Source: Solirubrobacteraceae bacterium
Lineage (GTDB): Bacteria > Actinomycetota > Thermoleophilia > Solirubrobacterales > Solirubrobacteraceae
Assembly: GCA_023230855.1 (NCBI GenBank)
Contig: JALNWQ010000001.1
Span: forward strand, 124,001 to 188,000
Direction of reading: 5' to 3'
DNA: 64,000 bases
This document shows positions 16,118 through 24,296 of the stretch, one piece after another; position 1 is the first letter of the stretch; the number at the start of each line of letters is the position of its first letter. The notes below the pieces were generated by a model. That model had not been told where the DNA came from, ran no database searches, and saw only the letters and a list, made by a program, of their open reading frames with translations. A program made the position numbers and the translations under genes.

Positions 16118-17941
16118 CTACTCGACGGTGACGCTCTTGGCGAGGTTCCGCGGCTTGTCGATGTCGCGGTCCAGGGCCAGGGCGGCGTGGTACGCCAGCA
16201 GCTGCAGCGGGATGTTGAGGAGGATCGGGTCGAGCTCGGGCTCGGTGCGCGGCACGACGATCGTCCGCTCGGCGAGCTCGGGCGGCAGCTCCTCGTGGGC
16301 GATCGCGAGGATCGGGCCGCCCCGGGCCTTGATCTCGTGCAGGGTCGACCGCTGCTTCTCGCCGAGCTCGTCGTCGGGGACGATCGCCACGCACGGCATG
16401 TCGGCCGAGATGAGCGCCAGCGGACCGTGCTTGAGCTCGGCCGACTGGTACGCCTCGGCGTGCATATAGGCGACCTCCTTGATCTTCTGGGCCCCCTCGC
16501 GCGCGATCGGGTACCCGCGCACCCGGCCGATGAACATCGAGTTGTCGAACCCGGCCAGCCACCGGGCGGCCTCCTCGATCCGGTCCTCCTGCTCGAGGAC
16601 CGCGGCGATCTTCGCCGGCAGCTCGCGCAGGGCGTTGATCATCCGGTCGCCGTCGGCGGGGGAGAGGTCGCGGATGCGGCCAAGGTGGATCGCGAGCATC
16701 GCGAACGCGACGCAGGTCGACGTGAAGCTCTTCGACGACGCGACCGACACCTCGGGCCCGGCGTGGATGTAGATGCCGCCGTCGTTGGCGCGGGCGATCG
16801 CCGAGCCGACCTGGTTGATGACGCCGAGCACCCGCGCGCCCTTGCGGGTGAGCTCCTCGACCGCGGCGAGCGTGTCGGCGGTCTCGCCGGACTGGCTCAC
16901 CGCGATGTAGAGCCCGTTGGGGTCGATGACCGGGTTGCGGTAGCGGTACTCGCTGGCGGGCTCGGCGGTGGCGGGGATCCGGGCCAGGCTCTCGATGAGG
17001 TGCGCGCCGACCTCGCCGGAGTAGTAGGCGGACCCGCACCCGAGGATGTGGACGCGCTTGATCGAGCGCAGCTCGTGCGGGTCGAGGTTGAGCCCGCCGA
17101 GCTTCACCGTCGAGAACCGCTCGTCGATCCGGCCGCTGAGGGTACGTTCGACGGCCTCGGGCTGCTCGCCGATCTCCTTGCGGAGGAAGTGGGCGTGCTC
17201 GCCCATGTCGTAGTCGTCGGCGTCGAAGTCGACCCGCTCGGCGATCTTCTGGACCGGGCGGGCGTCGAGCGTCGACGTCGTGAACCCGTCCGCCTCGAGC
17301 AGCGCGATCTCGCCGTCCTCGAGGTGCACGACCTGCTTGGTGTGCCGGACGATCGCGCCGACGTCCGACGCGACGTACATCTCGCGGTCGCCGAGGCCGA
17401 GGACGATCGGGCTGCCGAGGCGGGCGACGATGACGCGGTCCGGCTGCTCGGCGTCGACGACCGCCAGGCCGTACGCGCCCTCGACGTGGCGCAGCGCGGC
17501 GCGCAGCGCGTCGACGGCGTCGTCGTGCTCGCGGGCGGCCTGCCCGAGCAGGTGGGCGACGAGCTCGGTGTCGGTGTCGGACGTCACCTCGATCCCGTCC
17601 TCGGCCAGCCGGTCGCGGATCTGGGGGGCGTTCTCGATGATCCCGTTGTGGACGATCGCGAACCGACCGCTGAAGTCCACGTGCGGGTGCGCGTTGACGT
17701 CGTTGGGGACGCCGTGCGTCGCCCAGCGGGTGTGCCCGATCGCGGGGGTGCCCTTCAGGCGCTTGGGGAGCGTCGCCTGCAGGTCGCGGATGCGCCCCGT
17801 GGTCTTGTGGACCTTGAGCCCGGACCTTCCGGCGACGGCGATGCCGGCCGAGTCGTAGCCACGGTACTCCAGGCGCTGGAGTCCCTCGAGGACGATGGGC
17901 ACCCCGTCGCGGGCCCCCACGTAACCGACGATGCCGCACAT
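16118..17941 (-). CDS. glmS: Glutamine-fructose-6-phosphate aminotransferase (isomerizing)
   Basis: A 607-residue enzyme making glucosamine-6-phosphate from fructose-6-phosphate and glutamine, the first step toward UDP-GlcNAc. It begins MCGIVGYVGARDG, so Cys2 becomes the N-terminal nucleophile of the class II glutaminase domain. THGVPNDVNAHPH and HNGIIENAP are standard glutaminase motifs. Two SIS domains follow, with GCGSAYYSGEV, SQSGETADTLAAVEE and SSKSFTSTCVAF binding the sugar phosphate. The C-terminus DIDKPRNLAKSVTVE is the family ending. An AGGAGGAA ribosome-binding site at 17951-17958 lies nine bases upstream and overlaps the stop of the small upstream gene, so the two genes are probably cotranscribed. 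No glmS ribozyme fold is evident in the short leader. Confidence 0.97.
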   Translation of the reverse strand: MCGIVGYVGARDGVPIVLEGLQRLEYRGYDSAGIAVAGRSGLKVHKTTGRIRDLQATLPKRLKGTPAIGHTRWATHGVPNDVNAHPHVDFSGRFAIVHNGIIENAPQIRDRLAEDGIEVTSDTDTELVAHLLGQAAREHDDAVDALRAALRHVEGAYGLAVVDAEQPDRVIVARLGSPIVLGLGDREMYVASDVGAIVRHTKQVVHLEDGEIALLEADGFTTSTLDARPVQKIAERVDFDADDYDMGEHAHFLRKEIGEQPEAVERTLSGRIDERFSTVKLGGLNLDPHELRSIKRVHILGCGSAYYSGEVGAHLIESLARIPATAEPASEYRYRNPVIDPNGLYIAVSQSGETADTLAAVEELTRKGARVLGVINQVGSAIARANDGGIYIHAGPEVSVASSKSFTSTCVAFAMLAIHLGRIRDLSPADGDRMINALRELPAKIAAVLEQEDRIEEAARWLAGFDNSMFIGRVRGYPIAREGAQKIKEVAYMHAEAYQSAELKHGPLALISADMPCVAIVPDDELGEKQRSTLHEIKARGGPILAIAHEELPPELAERTIVVPRTEPELDPILLNIPLQLLAYHAALALDRDIDKPRNLAKSVTVE

Positions 17942-17956
17942 GACTGGGTGTTCCTC

Positions 17957-18265
17957 CTACGTGTAGACGATCCTGCGCAGCTGTCGGAGCGACAGCGGCG
18001 GGGCGGTGAACCGGCGGGACGGCAGCTCGGCCGCGATCCGCTCGAACGCCTGCTCGTTGCGCAGGCCGCGACGTTGCAGCTCGGTGTGGCGTCGACGCAC
18101 GAACCCGGGCGGGTCCTCGTCGAACCACGCCAGCACGTCGGCGATGACGCGGTCGGCCTCCGACGGGCTCAGCGACGTCGACTGGACCAGGTGCTGGCGC
18201 AGCTCCGGGAACGACGCGGTGGGCGCGACGGCGGTCACGGGCGGCCATGTTGGCGAATAGCGCAC
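17957..18265 (-). CDS. Small conserved protein upstream of glmS
   Basis: About 102 residues, of unknown function. The body is helical (FPELRQHLVQSTSLSPSEADRVIADVLAWFDE) and ends with a basic segment reading RRFTAPPLSLRQLRRIVYT. I recall similar short actinobacterial proteins with the phrases FVRRRHTELQ and RNEQAFERIAAEL, none with a known role. The GTG at 18265 is uncertain; a GTG at 18238 would remove nine residues. A 24-base inverted repeat sits just upstream at 18278-18301. It is probably in one transcript with glmS. Confidence 0.65.
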   Translation of the reverse strand: MRYSPTWPPVTAVAPTASFPELRQHLVQSTSLSPSEADRVIADVLAWFDEDPPGFVRRRHTELQRRGLRNEQAFERIAAELPSRRFTAPPLSLRQLRRIVYT

Positions 18266-18277
18266 AGGAACTCAAGC

Positions 18278-18301
18278 GTTCTGCCCGATAACGGGCAGAA
18301 C
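18278..18301. promoter_or_regulatory. Perfect 10-bp inverted repeat in a divergent intergenic region
   Basis: GTTCTGCCCG and its exact complement CGGGCAGAAC flank a four-base ATAA spacer, between the small gene upstream of glmS and the divergent gene at 18397. The position suits an operator controlling one or both directions; it could also fold as an RNA hairpin in a 5' leader. I do not recognise the regulator. Confidence 0.5.
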
Positions 18302-18383
18302 CAGCGACATCTCGTCGACTTGTGTGACGGATGACGCATCCGCGACGTGACCGACGACGCCGGGAGGACTCCCGCGCTCGGCG

Positions 18384-18389
18384 TACCCT
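18384..18389 (+). promoter_or_regulatory. -10-like hexamer, probable leaderless start
   Basis: TACCCT ends seven bases before the ATG at 18397, placing the predicted transcript start at the initiation codon. Confidence 0.4.
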
Positions 18390-18396
18390 TGCGCGC

Positions 18397-19383
18397 ATGG
18401 CGAAGAAGACCGACGCGTTCGGACGCGAGATCGACGAGGACCCGCTCGCCGGACTCCGCGCCGCGCCCGGGCCGGCACGGTCGTCAGCGCCCGACCCGTG
18501 GGGGCGTGGAGGCGCCGGGACGGACGGCGGGGACGCGGCGGCGGGGCACGCGACGATCGGCGCGTCGTCGTCGGCGACGCCGTTCGGGTCGGGGGCGTCC
18601 GACGCGTCGCCGATCCCGGAGCCGTTCCGGGCGCTCATGACCGAGACCCTGGGGACGGACGACCCGGCCGAGCTGGAGCGGCGGGCCGCGATGGCGTCCG
18701 TCACGGGACGGTCGTCGCTCCCGCAGGACGGCACGTCGCGCATCGTCCGTTGCGTCGTGGGATGGCTCGTCCTGTCGGCCGTCCTCGCCGTCGTCGCGGG
18801 CATCGTCGGCGCGGTGATCTCGGCGGTCGACTCGTCGAAGGACGTCGCGGCCAGCGTGCAACGGATCGGCGACGGCCTGTCCGGTGGGGCGGCGTCCACG
18901 CCGTCGACGTCGAGCGGGTCGGTCCCGTCCGACCCGCCGTCCGACCCGCCGGTGGGGCTCGCCAAGGGCTCGATGCTGCGACCGGGCGAGTTCGGCCGCG
19001 CGCTGACGCATCTGCGGGCCGCCGGCGGTCGATCGCGGTCGCTCAGCGTCCGGCCGGACCGGGTCAACGCCGTGCTGCGGCTCAACGACGGTCGGTCCCG
19101 CAACGTCAGCATCGACTGGAAGGGCGCGCGTCGGATCATCACGACCCCCGGCTCGTCCTCCACGGTCGGCCTGACGTCGTTGCGGGGCGTCGAGTCGCGC
19201 GCGCCGAGTCGCGCGGTCAACGGCGCCGCGCGGTTGCTGGGCCGCCCCGTCTCGCGCGTCGACTACGTCGTGCTGAGCACAGCGGGCACCCTCGGCACCC
19301 GCTGGATCGTGTTCTTCAAGGGCGGGGGCAACCCGGTGTTCACCGACGCGTCGGGCCGCAACGCGAGCCGGACGCCGGGCTGA
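18397..19383 (+). CDS. Single-pass membrane protein of unknown function
   Basis: A 328-residue protein. The first 115 residues are charged and low-complexity and start MAKKTDAFGREIDEDPLAGL. One transmembrane helix follows (about 126-150, VVGWLVLSAVLAVVAGIVGAV), then a Ser/Pro linker (PSTSSGSVPSDPPSDPP) and a C-terminal extracytoplasmic domain from about 195. That domain repeats short beta-type phrases such as FGRALTHLRAAGG, RVNAVLRLNDGRSRNVSIDW and DYVVLSTAGTLGTRWIVFFKGG, compatible with a PepSY-like or lipoprotein-like fold, but I cannot assign it. It is monocistronic and divergent from the glmS operon. Confidence 0.65.
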   Translation: MAKKTDAFGREIDEDPLAGLRAAPGPARSSAPDPWGRGGAGTDGGDAAAGHATIGASSSATPFGSGASDASPIPEPFRALMTETLGTDDPAELERRAAMASVTGRSSLPQDGTSRIVRCVVGWLVLSAVLAVVAGIVGAVISAVDSSKDVAASVQRIGDGLSGGAASTPSTSSGSVPSDPPSDPPVGLAKGSMLRPGEFGRALTHLRAAGGRSRSLSVRPDRVNAVLRLNDGRSRNVSIDWKGARRIITTPGSSSTVGLTSLRGVESRAPSRAVNGAARLLGRPVSRVDYVVLSTAGTLGTRWIVFFKGGGNPVFTDASGRNASRTPG

Positions 19384-19574
19384 CCGAGGCGCCGGGCCCC
19401 GGCGTACGTGGGGGCGGTGGGCGTCGCGCGCCGATCGACGAAGCGGCCCGCCGTCCGCGTCGGACGGGGGTCGTTCGTGTCGGACCGGGGTCGTTCGTGT
19501 CGGAATCGCGCCGATCGCGGACCGATCCGGACGCGACGACGACGTGACGTCGGCGGGCTGGCACGGTCGGGCGC

Positions 19575-19955
19575 ATGACCTCGCGATCGCCCCTGGAGCC
19601 GTGGCCCGCCGCATGGCGGATCGACGATGCCGACGACCGGTGGAGCCGCACCCGCGGCCTCCTCGGCACCCGCTCGATCGACCGACGCCACGGCCTGTGG
19701 CTGCCGGTGCGCTCGGTCCACACCGTCGGCATGCGTTACCCGCTGGACCTCGTCTGGCTCGACCGGCGTCGCGCCGTCGTGCGGGTGGACGAGCACGTCC
19801 GGCCCGGTCGGGTGCGGTGGTGCCGGGCGGCGGACGGTGGCGTCGTCGAGGTCGCCGCGGGATCCGGGCGGAGCCTGGCCCGCGACCTCGGCGCCCGGCA
19901 CGGCGGCCACGCGTTGCGGCCATGCGATTCGCATGGGATGATGGGGGCGTGGTGA
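19575..19955 (+). CDS. DUF192 family protein
   Basis: A 126-residue DUF192 protein. Conserved features are RGLLGTRSID, the SVHTVGMRYPLDLVWLD strand with its HT-GM core, and RVDEHVRPGRV. DUF192 proteins are small beta-barrels whose role is not settled; many members are secreted, whereas this one lacks a signal peptide. Its stop overlaps the antitoxin ATG by one base, and the likely antitoxin operator (19921-19935) lies inside its last codons. The last ten residues may therefore be recent extension sequence. Confidence 0.75.
   Translation: MTSRSPLEPWPAAWRIDDADDRWSRTRGLLGTRSIDRRHGLWLPVRSVHTVGMRYPLDLVWLDRRRAVVRVDEHVRPGRVRWCRAADGGVVEVAAGSGRSLARDLGARHGGHALRPCDSHGMMGAW
19921..19935. promoter_or_regulatory. 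Putative operator of the second toxin-antitoxin pair
   Basis: CATGCGA and TCGCATG form a perfect seven-base inverted repeat around one central T, 20 bases upstream of the antitoxin ATG and inside the end of the DUF192 reading frame. Confidence 0.5.
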
Positions 19956-20173
19956 TGATCCAGGTCCGCAACGTCCCCGACGACCTGCATCGCGCGCTCC
20001 GCGCCCGCGCCGACCGGGAGGGCACGACCCTGTCGGAGCTCATCGCCCGTGAGCTGCCGCGCATCGCGCGCACCACGACGTGGGAGGACGTGTTCGCCGC
20101 CATCGACCGCGACGGGCCCGTCGCGGGGCCCCCGGCCGCCGATCTGATCCGCCGCGACCGCGACGAGCGATGA
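19955..20173 (+). CDS. vapB: VapB/FitA-type antitoxin
   Basis: A 72-residue antitoxin. The N-terminus MIQVRNVPDDLHRALRARAD is the ribbon-helix-helix pattern of FitA/VapB proteins, followed by EGTTLSELIARELPRIA. The tail (TWEDVFAAIDRD) resembles toxin-binding tails. The ATG at 19955 is preferred to in-frame GTG codons at 19949 and 19952 because the strand begins directly after it. The stop overlaps the toxin start by four bases. It would bind its own promoter and neutralise the PIN-domain partner. Confidence 0.8.
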   Translation: MIQVRNVPDDLHRALRARADREGTTLSELIARELPRIARTTTWEDVFAAIDRDGPVAGPPAADLIRRDRDER

Positions 20174-20580
20174 CGGTGGTCCTCGACGCCGGTGCGGCCG
20201 TCGAGCTGATCCTCGACCGACCCGTGGGCCGCGTCGTGCGCGAACGCCTCACCGACCACGCCGGAGACGTGCACGCTCCGCATCTGATCGACCTCGAGGT
20301 GGCGAGCGCGGTGCGCAAGCTCGTCCTGCGTGAGTACGTCGACCCGGACCGCGCGACGACGGCGCTTCGTCGCATGGCCTCGCTACCGCTGGATCGTCAC
20401 CAGCACCTCCCGCTCCTCGCCCGGGTCTGGGATCTCCGTGGTGTCTGCACGCCCTACGACGCCGGATACCTGGCGTTGGCCGAGGTGCTCGGCGGCGCGT
20501 CGGTGGACCTCGTCACGACCGACGCACGGTTCGCCCGGGCGATCGAGCGCAACAGCGACGTGCGCGCCGTCCTGGTGTGA
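20170..20580 (+). CDS. vapC: VapC-type PIN-domain toxin
   Basis: A 136-residue PIN-domain protein. Metal-binding acidic residues are D6 (VVLDAGAAVELIL), E43 (PHLIDLEVASAV) and the Asp in TPYDAGYLALAEVLG, with another in DLVTTDARFA. The HLIDLEVASAVRKLV phrase is typical of the FitB-like branch. It is expected to be an RNase toxin inhibited by the 19955 gene product. It is clearly different in sequence from the PIN protein at 4936, so the two pairs are not recent duplicates. Confidence 0.85.
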   Translation: MTVVLDAGAAVELILDRPVGRVVRERLTDHAGDVHAPHLIDLEVASAVRKLVLREYVDPDRATTALRRMASLPLDRHQHLPLLARVWDLRGVCTPYDAGYLALAEVLGGASVDLVTTDARFARAIERNSDVRAVLV

Positions 20581-20610
20581 CGGCGACGTCGCGTGGGCGT
20601 CGCGCGATCG

Positions 20611-20751
20611 CTACCGCTCGTCGGGGTCCCGATCCTCCGGGCGCGAGCGGGTGCCACGGCGGAGCAACAGGATCGCCATGCCGATGACGATCGTCATCAG
20701 GACGATCGTCAGGACGTCGGCGGCGGCGGAGGCGGCGGGCACCCGGCCCAT
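20611..20751 (-). CDS. Small single-helix membrane protein
   Basis: A 46-residue open frame with one clear transmembrane helix (VLTIVLMTIVIGMAILLL), preceded by MGRVPAASAAAD and followed by a charged tail RRGTRSRPEDRDPDER. The frame can be extended 20 codons upstream to 20811, but those residues are Gly/Pro/Arg-rich. No function can be given. Its reality rests on the strongly hydrophobic segment followed by positive charge, which is unlikely in shadow frames here. Confidence 0.5.
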   Translation of the reverse strand: MGRVPAASAAADVLTIVLMTIVIGMAILLLRRGTRSRPEDRDPDER

Positions 20752-20920
20752 GCTACGCCCACGAGTCGGGCGCTCTCCGGAGCCCGACGGGTCACCGGCT
20801 CCGAGCACCACGAGCGCGCCGCCGGGTGGTGCTGGGCTACCCTGAAGAGGGTCGGTGTGCGGTGTCCCGTCGGGTTACGGCGTGGAATCGCCGTGGCAGG
20901 CCGCCGCCCGACGCATCCGC

Positions 20921-22111
20921 ATGAGCACCACGACGCCCCCACGGACGCCGCCGGCGGACGAGCCCACCACCGCCGACGAGCTCCTCGTCTCGGTCGTGAT
21001 CCCCTGCCTCAACGAAGAGGAGAACATCGTCGCGGTCGTCACCCAGGCCCGCGACGCGATCGCGCAGGCCGGTGTGCCCGGCGAGGTGGTCGTCGCCGAC
21101 AACAACAGCACCGATCGCTCCGCCGAGCTCGGCGCGCAGGCCGGGGCGCGGGTCGTCCACGTCCCGACGCCCGGGTACGGGGCCGCCTACCTCGGCGGGT
21201 TCGCCGCCGCGCGGGGGCGCTACATCGTCATGGGCGATGCGGACCTGACGTACGACTTCCACGAGCTGCCGCGGTTCCTCGAGCAGTTGCAGGACGGGGC
21301 CGACCTCGTCATGGGCAACCGGATGAACAACATCCAGCCCGGCGCGATGCCGTGGCTGCACCGCTACGTCGGCAACCCGCTGCTGTCGGGGTTCCTCAAC
21401 GTCCTCTTCAAGACCGGGGTGCGCGACGCCCACTGCGGCATGCGGGCGGTCCGCCGCAGCGCGCTGCCGGCGATGGACCTGCGCACGCCGGGCATGGAGT
21501 TCGCGTCCGAGATGGTCATCCGCGCGAGCAAGGCCAAGCTCGACATCCGCGAGTTCGACATCCAGTACCACCCGCGCGGTGGCGAGTCCAAGCTCTCGAC
21601 CTGGCGCGACGGCTGGCGGCACCTGCGGTTCCTGCTCGCCCACAGCCCCACGCACCTGTTCCTCATCCCCGGGGTGGTGCTGCTCGTCCTCGGCGCGCTC
21701 GTCATGGGGATGGTCCTCAGCGGCATCACCGTCTTCGGTCGCGACTGGAACGTCCATACGATGATGGGCGGGTCGCTGCTGACGATCGTCGGCGTGCAGA
21801 CCGTGTCGCTGGGCCTCGTCGCCCACGCCTACGCGATGTACTTCATGGGCGACGTAGACCCGTGGTTCGACCGGATGAGGGCCCGGTTCAAGCTCGAGCA
21901 CGGCCTGTGCATCGGCGGCCTCGTCATGGCGGTCGGGTTCGTCGCCCTGCTGTCGATCTTCATCGACTGGGCGTCGTCGGACTTCGGCGAGCTCAGTCGG
22001 GCCCGCGGCACCATCGGCGCGGCGACGCTCGTCGTGGTGGGCGTGCAGGTCTTCTTCTCGAGCTTCCTGCTCTCGATCATCGGGCTGCGGCGCGGCGACG
22101 ACCGCGCCTAG
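20921..22111 (+). CDS. Family 2 glycosyltransferase with C-terminal membrane domain (dolichyl-P-glucose synthase type)
   Basis: A 396-residue protein. Residues 20-240 are a GT2 domain: VSVVIPCLNEEENIVAVV, VVVADNNSTDRSAE, then IVMGDADLTYDF with the metal-binding DxD, and CGMRAVRRSAL. Four hydrophobic segments follow (beginning about HLFLIPGVVLLVLGALVMG), as in enzymes that transfer a sugar from a nucleotide to polyprenyl phosphate. It probably makes the lipid-linked sugar that GT-C enzymes such as the DUF2142 proteins use. The ATG at 20921 is chosen; a GTG at 20855 would add 22 atypical residues. A TACCCT hexamer at 20838-20843 is a possible -10 element. Confidence 0.85.
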   Translation: MSTTTPPRTPPADEPTTADELLVSVVIPCLNEEENIVAVVTQARDAIAQAGVPGEVVVADNNSTDRSAELGAQAGARVVHVPTPGYGAAYLGGFAAARGRYIVMGDADLTYDFHELPRFLEQLQDGADLVMGNRMNNIQPGAMPWLHRYVGNPLLSGFLNVLFKTGVRDAHCGMRAVRRSALPAMDLRTPGMEFASEMVIRASKAKLDIREFDIQYHPRGGESKLSTWRDGWRHLRFLLAHSPTHLFLIPGVVLLVLGALVMGMVLSGITVFGRDWNVHTMMGGSLLTIVGVQTVSLGLVAHAYAMYFMGDVDPWFDRMRARFKLEHGLCIGGLVMAVGFVALLSIFIDWASSDFGELSRARGTIGAATLVVVGVQVFFSSFLLSIIGLRRGDDRA

Positions 22112-22127
22112 CGCGGGGCGTGCGAGG

Positions 22128-22171
22128 CCCGCCGTCGCGGGTGGGCCGCTGCGACACCCGCCGTCGCGGGT
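22128..22171. terminator. Tandem hairpins between convergent glycosyltransferases
   Basis: Two consecutive small hairpins share the same loop CGTC: CCCGC/GCGGG at 22128-22141 and ACCCGC/GCGGGT at 22156-22171. They lie between two convergent genes and probably terminate transcription from both sides. Confidence 0.5.
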
Positions 22172-22209
22172 CGGCCCGTTACGGGTGGGACCGCCGCGGG
22201 GCCGGCCGC

Positions 22210-24216
22210 TCAGCCGCCGACGACCACCCGGCGGGCCGGGTCCACCGCCCGGTCGGCCAGATCGACGTACAGCCGCTCCAGGGCGTCCAGGCGTCGCGGC
22301 CAGGCGTACTCGGCGGCGGTCTCGCGGCCCGCGGCGACCAGGCGGGCCCGCAGCTCGCGGTCGTCGAGCACCCGGCGCAGCGCGGCCGCCACGTCCTGCG
22401 GGTCGCGACCGGGCATGAGGCAGTTGACGCCGTCGCGGCAGAAGTCGCGGTTGCCGTTGGAGTCGGTGCACACGACCGCGGCGCCGGCGGCCATCGCCTC
22501 CAGCGGCGGCAGGCAGAACCCCTCGTGGCGCGAGGTCTGCACGAGCGCGGTGGCCCGGTTGAGCAGGACGTTGACCCGCTCGTCGGAGGGGTACTCCTCG
22601 AACGTCACCGCGTCGCCCAGGCCCTCGGCCAGCTCGGGCTCGGTCCCGAACAGGGTGAGCGCGGGCTTCGGGTCGGGCAGCAGCCCGTACGCGGCGCGGG
22701 TGAGCGGGAAGTCCTTCAGCGGGTTGGACCGCGCCGTCGACAGGATCGACCGCTCGTCGCGGGGGACGCCGTCGAGCTCGCGGTACATGTCCGTGTCGAG
22801 CCCGGGGGTGAACGTCGTCGGATCCGGGATCCCGATCCGGCGCAGCTCGTCCGCGACCCACACCGATCCGGCGAGGTACGTGAACTCGGGGCGGTAGCTC
22901 GCCAGGACCTTCGCGTGGTCGCCCGGATCGGCGTAGTACGACGTCTCGACGTCCTGCACGAGGTAGACCGGGATCCCGTGCAGCACCGACGCCTCCCACA
23001 CCCACGACGACGTCTCCCACCAGGTCGCGACCTTGATCGCGTCGACCGGGCCGAGCTCGTGCGCCAGCTCGCGGTAGGAGTCGAACCGCCGGACCGGCAC
23101 GCGCAGGTCGAACCAGTCCGGGCCCTCGGCGTCGAGCGTCCACAGCTCGGGGTGGTGGCCGCGCTCGAGCAGGCCGTTGAGGTGCGTGTAGATCACGCGG
23201 TGCCCGCCGCCGACGCCGGTGTCCTGGGTCACGTAGATCACCCGCAGCCCACCGTCGTCGGCGCGCACCGGCCGGTGGTCGAGCTGCTCGCCCCAGCGGT
23301 CCCAGAACCGCCGCTGCGACGCGATCTCGCGCTCGCCCTGCGTCGTGCCGCGCGTCTTGCTCTCGTGGTGGACGAGCACCGCCTGCGGGGCGTAGCCGAC
23401 CCGGTGGCCGTGCGCCCACGCGCGCAGCGCGTAGTCGACGTCCTCGAACGCCATGCCGTAGCCCTCGTCCAGCTCGCCCAGGTCGTCGAGCGCCTCGCGG
23501 GTGACGTAGAGGCACGCGCCGGTGGCGGCGATCGTCGGGCCGTCCACGTTGGCGATCGGATCGTCGGCGGGACGGAACCGGAACCGGTGGTCGAACCACT
23601 GCGGCTGGTCGCGGTTGCGCAGGATCCCGCCGTACTGGATCGTCGTGTCCGGGTAGAGCAGGCGCGCCCCGACGAGGTCGTAGTCCCGGCGGATAGCGGC
23701 GTACTGCAGGGCGGCGAGCCAGCCGCGGCGGGCGACGACGTCGCTGTTGAGCAGCACGACGTCCTCGTCGGGCCCGCTCGCGCGCAGGCCCCGGTTGCAG
23801 TTGGCGGCGAACCCCCGCTGCTCGTCGCCGAGGACGAGCTCGACGTCGTGGCGGGCGGCCATCGCGCGCAGGCCGGCGACGTGCTCGGGGGCCGAGCCGT
23901 CGTCGGCGACGATGATCCGGGTGCGGTCGCGGTCGGTGGTGCGCCGCACGCTGCGGACCGCGGTCGTCACGAGCGCCGGGTCGCCGTAGGTCGGGATGAC
24001 GACGGCGACCGGGCGTCCCTCGCGGGCGTACCAGGCGCGGGCGGGGCCGCTGCGGTCGGTCAGCCCTACCGCGCTGCCCGGCAGCAGCCGCAGCGGCGCC
24101 GTGCCGATGCGCCGCAGGAGCTCGCGCCACCCCAGGTGCTGGACGGTCAGGCGCGCGCGACGGGGAAGCCCCGTCAGCAGGCGTCGGAGGTGGCGGAGGT
24201 AGAGCGAGAGATCCAT
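22210..24216 (-). CDS. Fused GT2-GT4 glycosyltransferase
   Basis: A 668-residue two-domain enzyme. After about 75 residues of helical leader, a GT2 domain starts at VAVVIPTYGDPALV, with IIVADDGSAPEHV, VVLLNSDVVARRGWL and YGMAFEDVDYALRAWAHGH. A GT4 domain starts near VIYVTQDTGVGGGHRVIYTHLNGLLERG and ends with the donor motif VQTSRHEGFCLPPLEAMAAGAAVVCTD. Single proteins with two transferase domains usually add two successive sugars or polymerise alternating units; which applies here cannot be decided. The ATG at 24216 directly precedes a hydrophobic basic stretch. It is codirectional with the next GT2 gene upstream. Confidence 0.85.
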   Translation of the reverse strand: MDLSLYLRHLRRLLTGLPRRARLTVQHLGWRELLRRIGTAPLRLLPGSAVGLTDRSGPARAWYAREGRPVAVVIPTYGDPALVTTAVRSVRRTTDRDRTRIIVADDGSAPEHVAGLRAMAARHDVELVLGDEQRGFAANCNRGLRASGPDEDVVLLNSDVVARRGWLAALQYAAIRRDYDLVGARLLYPDTTIQYGGILRNRDQPQWFDHRFRFRPADDPIANVDGPTIAATGACLYVTREALDDLGELDEGYGMAFEDVDYALRAWAHGHRVGYAPQAVLVHHESKTRGTTQGEREIASQRRFWDRWGEQLDHRPVRADDGGLRVIYVTQDTGVGGGHRVIYTHLNGLLERGHHPELWTLDAEGPDWFDLRVPVRRFDSYRELAHELGPVDAIKVATWWETSSWVWEASVLHGIPVYLVQDVETSYYADPGDHAKVLASYRPEFTYLAGSVWVADELRRIGIPDPTTFTPGLDTDMYRELDGVPRDERSILSTARSNPLKDFPLTRAAYGLLPDPKPALTLFGTEPELAEGLGDAVTFEEYPSDERVNVLLNRATALVQTSRHEGFCLPPLEAMAAGAAVVCTDSNGNRDFCRDGVNCLMPGRDPQDVAAALRRVLDDRELRARLVAAGRETAAEYAWPRRLDALERLYVDLADRAVDPARRVVVGG

Positions 24217-24296
24217 GGGTCGGGGCCGCAGCCCAGGGTACGTGCTGCCCGCGGGGCGCGGCGGCGGCGTCGGGCTCGGCGCGGCCGCGCCGATGC

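Noticed and set aside
17942..17956. glmS ribozyme upstream of glmS
   Set aside because: The gap to the upstream gene is only 15 bases, and no ribozyme-like pairing is possible there.
15849..19220. A 1123-residue minus-strand open frame across glmS
   Set aside because: It is an Arg/Pro-rich shadow of glmS and the 18397 gene. The real glmS frame has all catalytic motifs.
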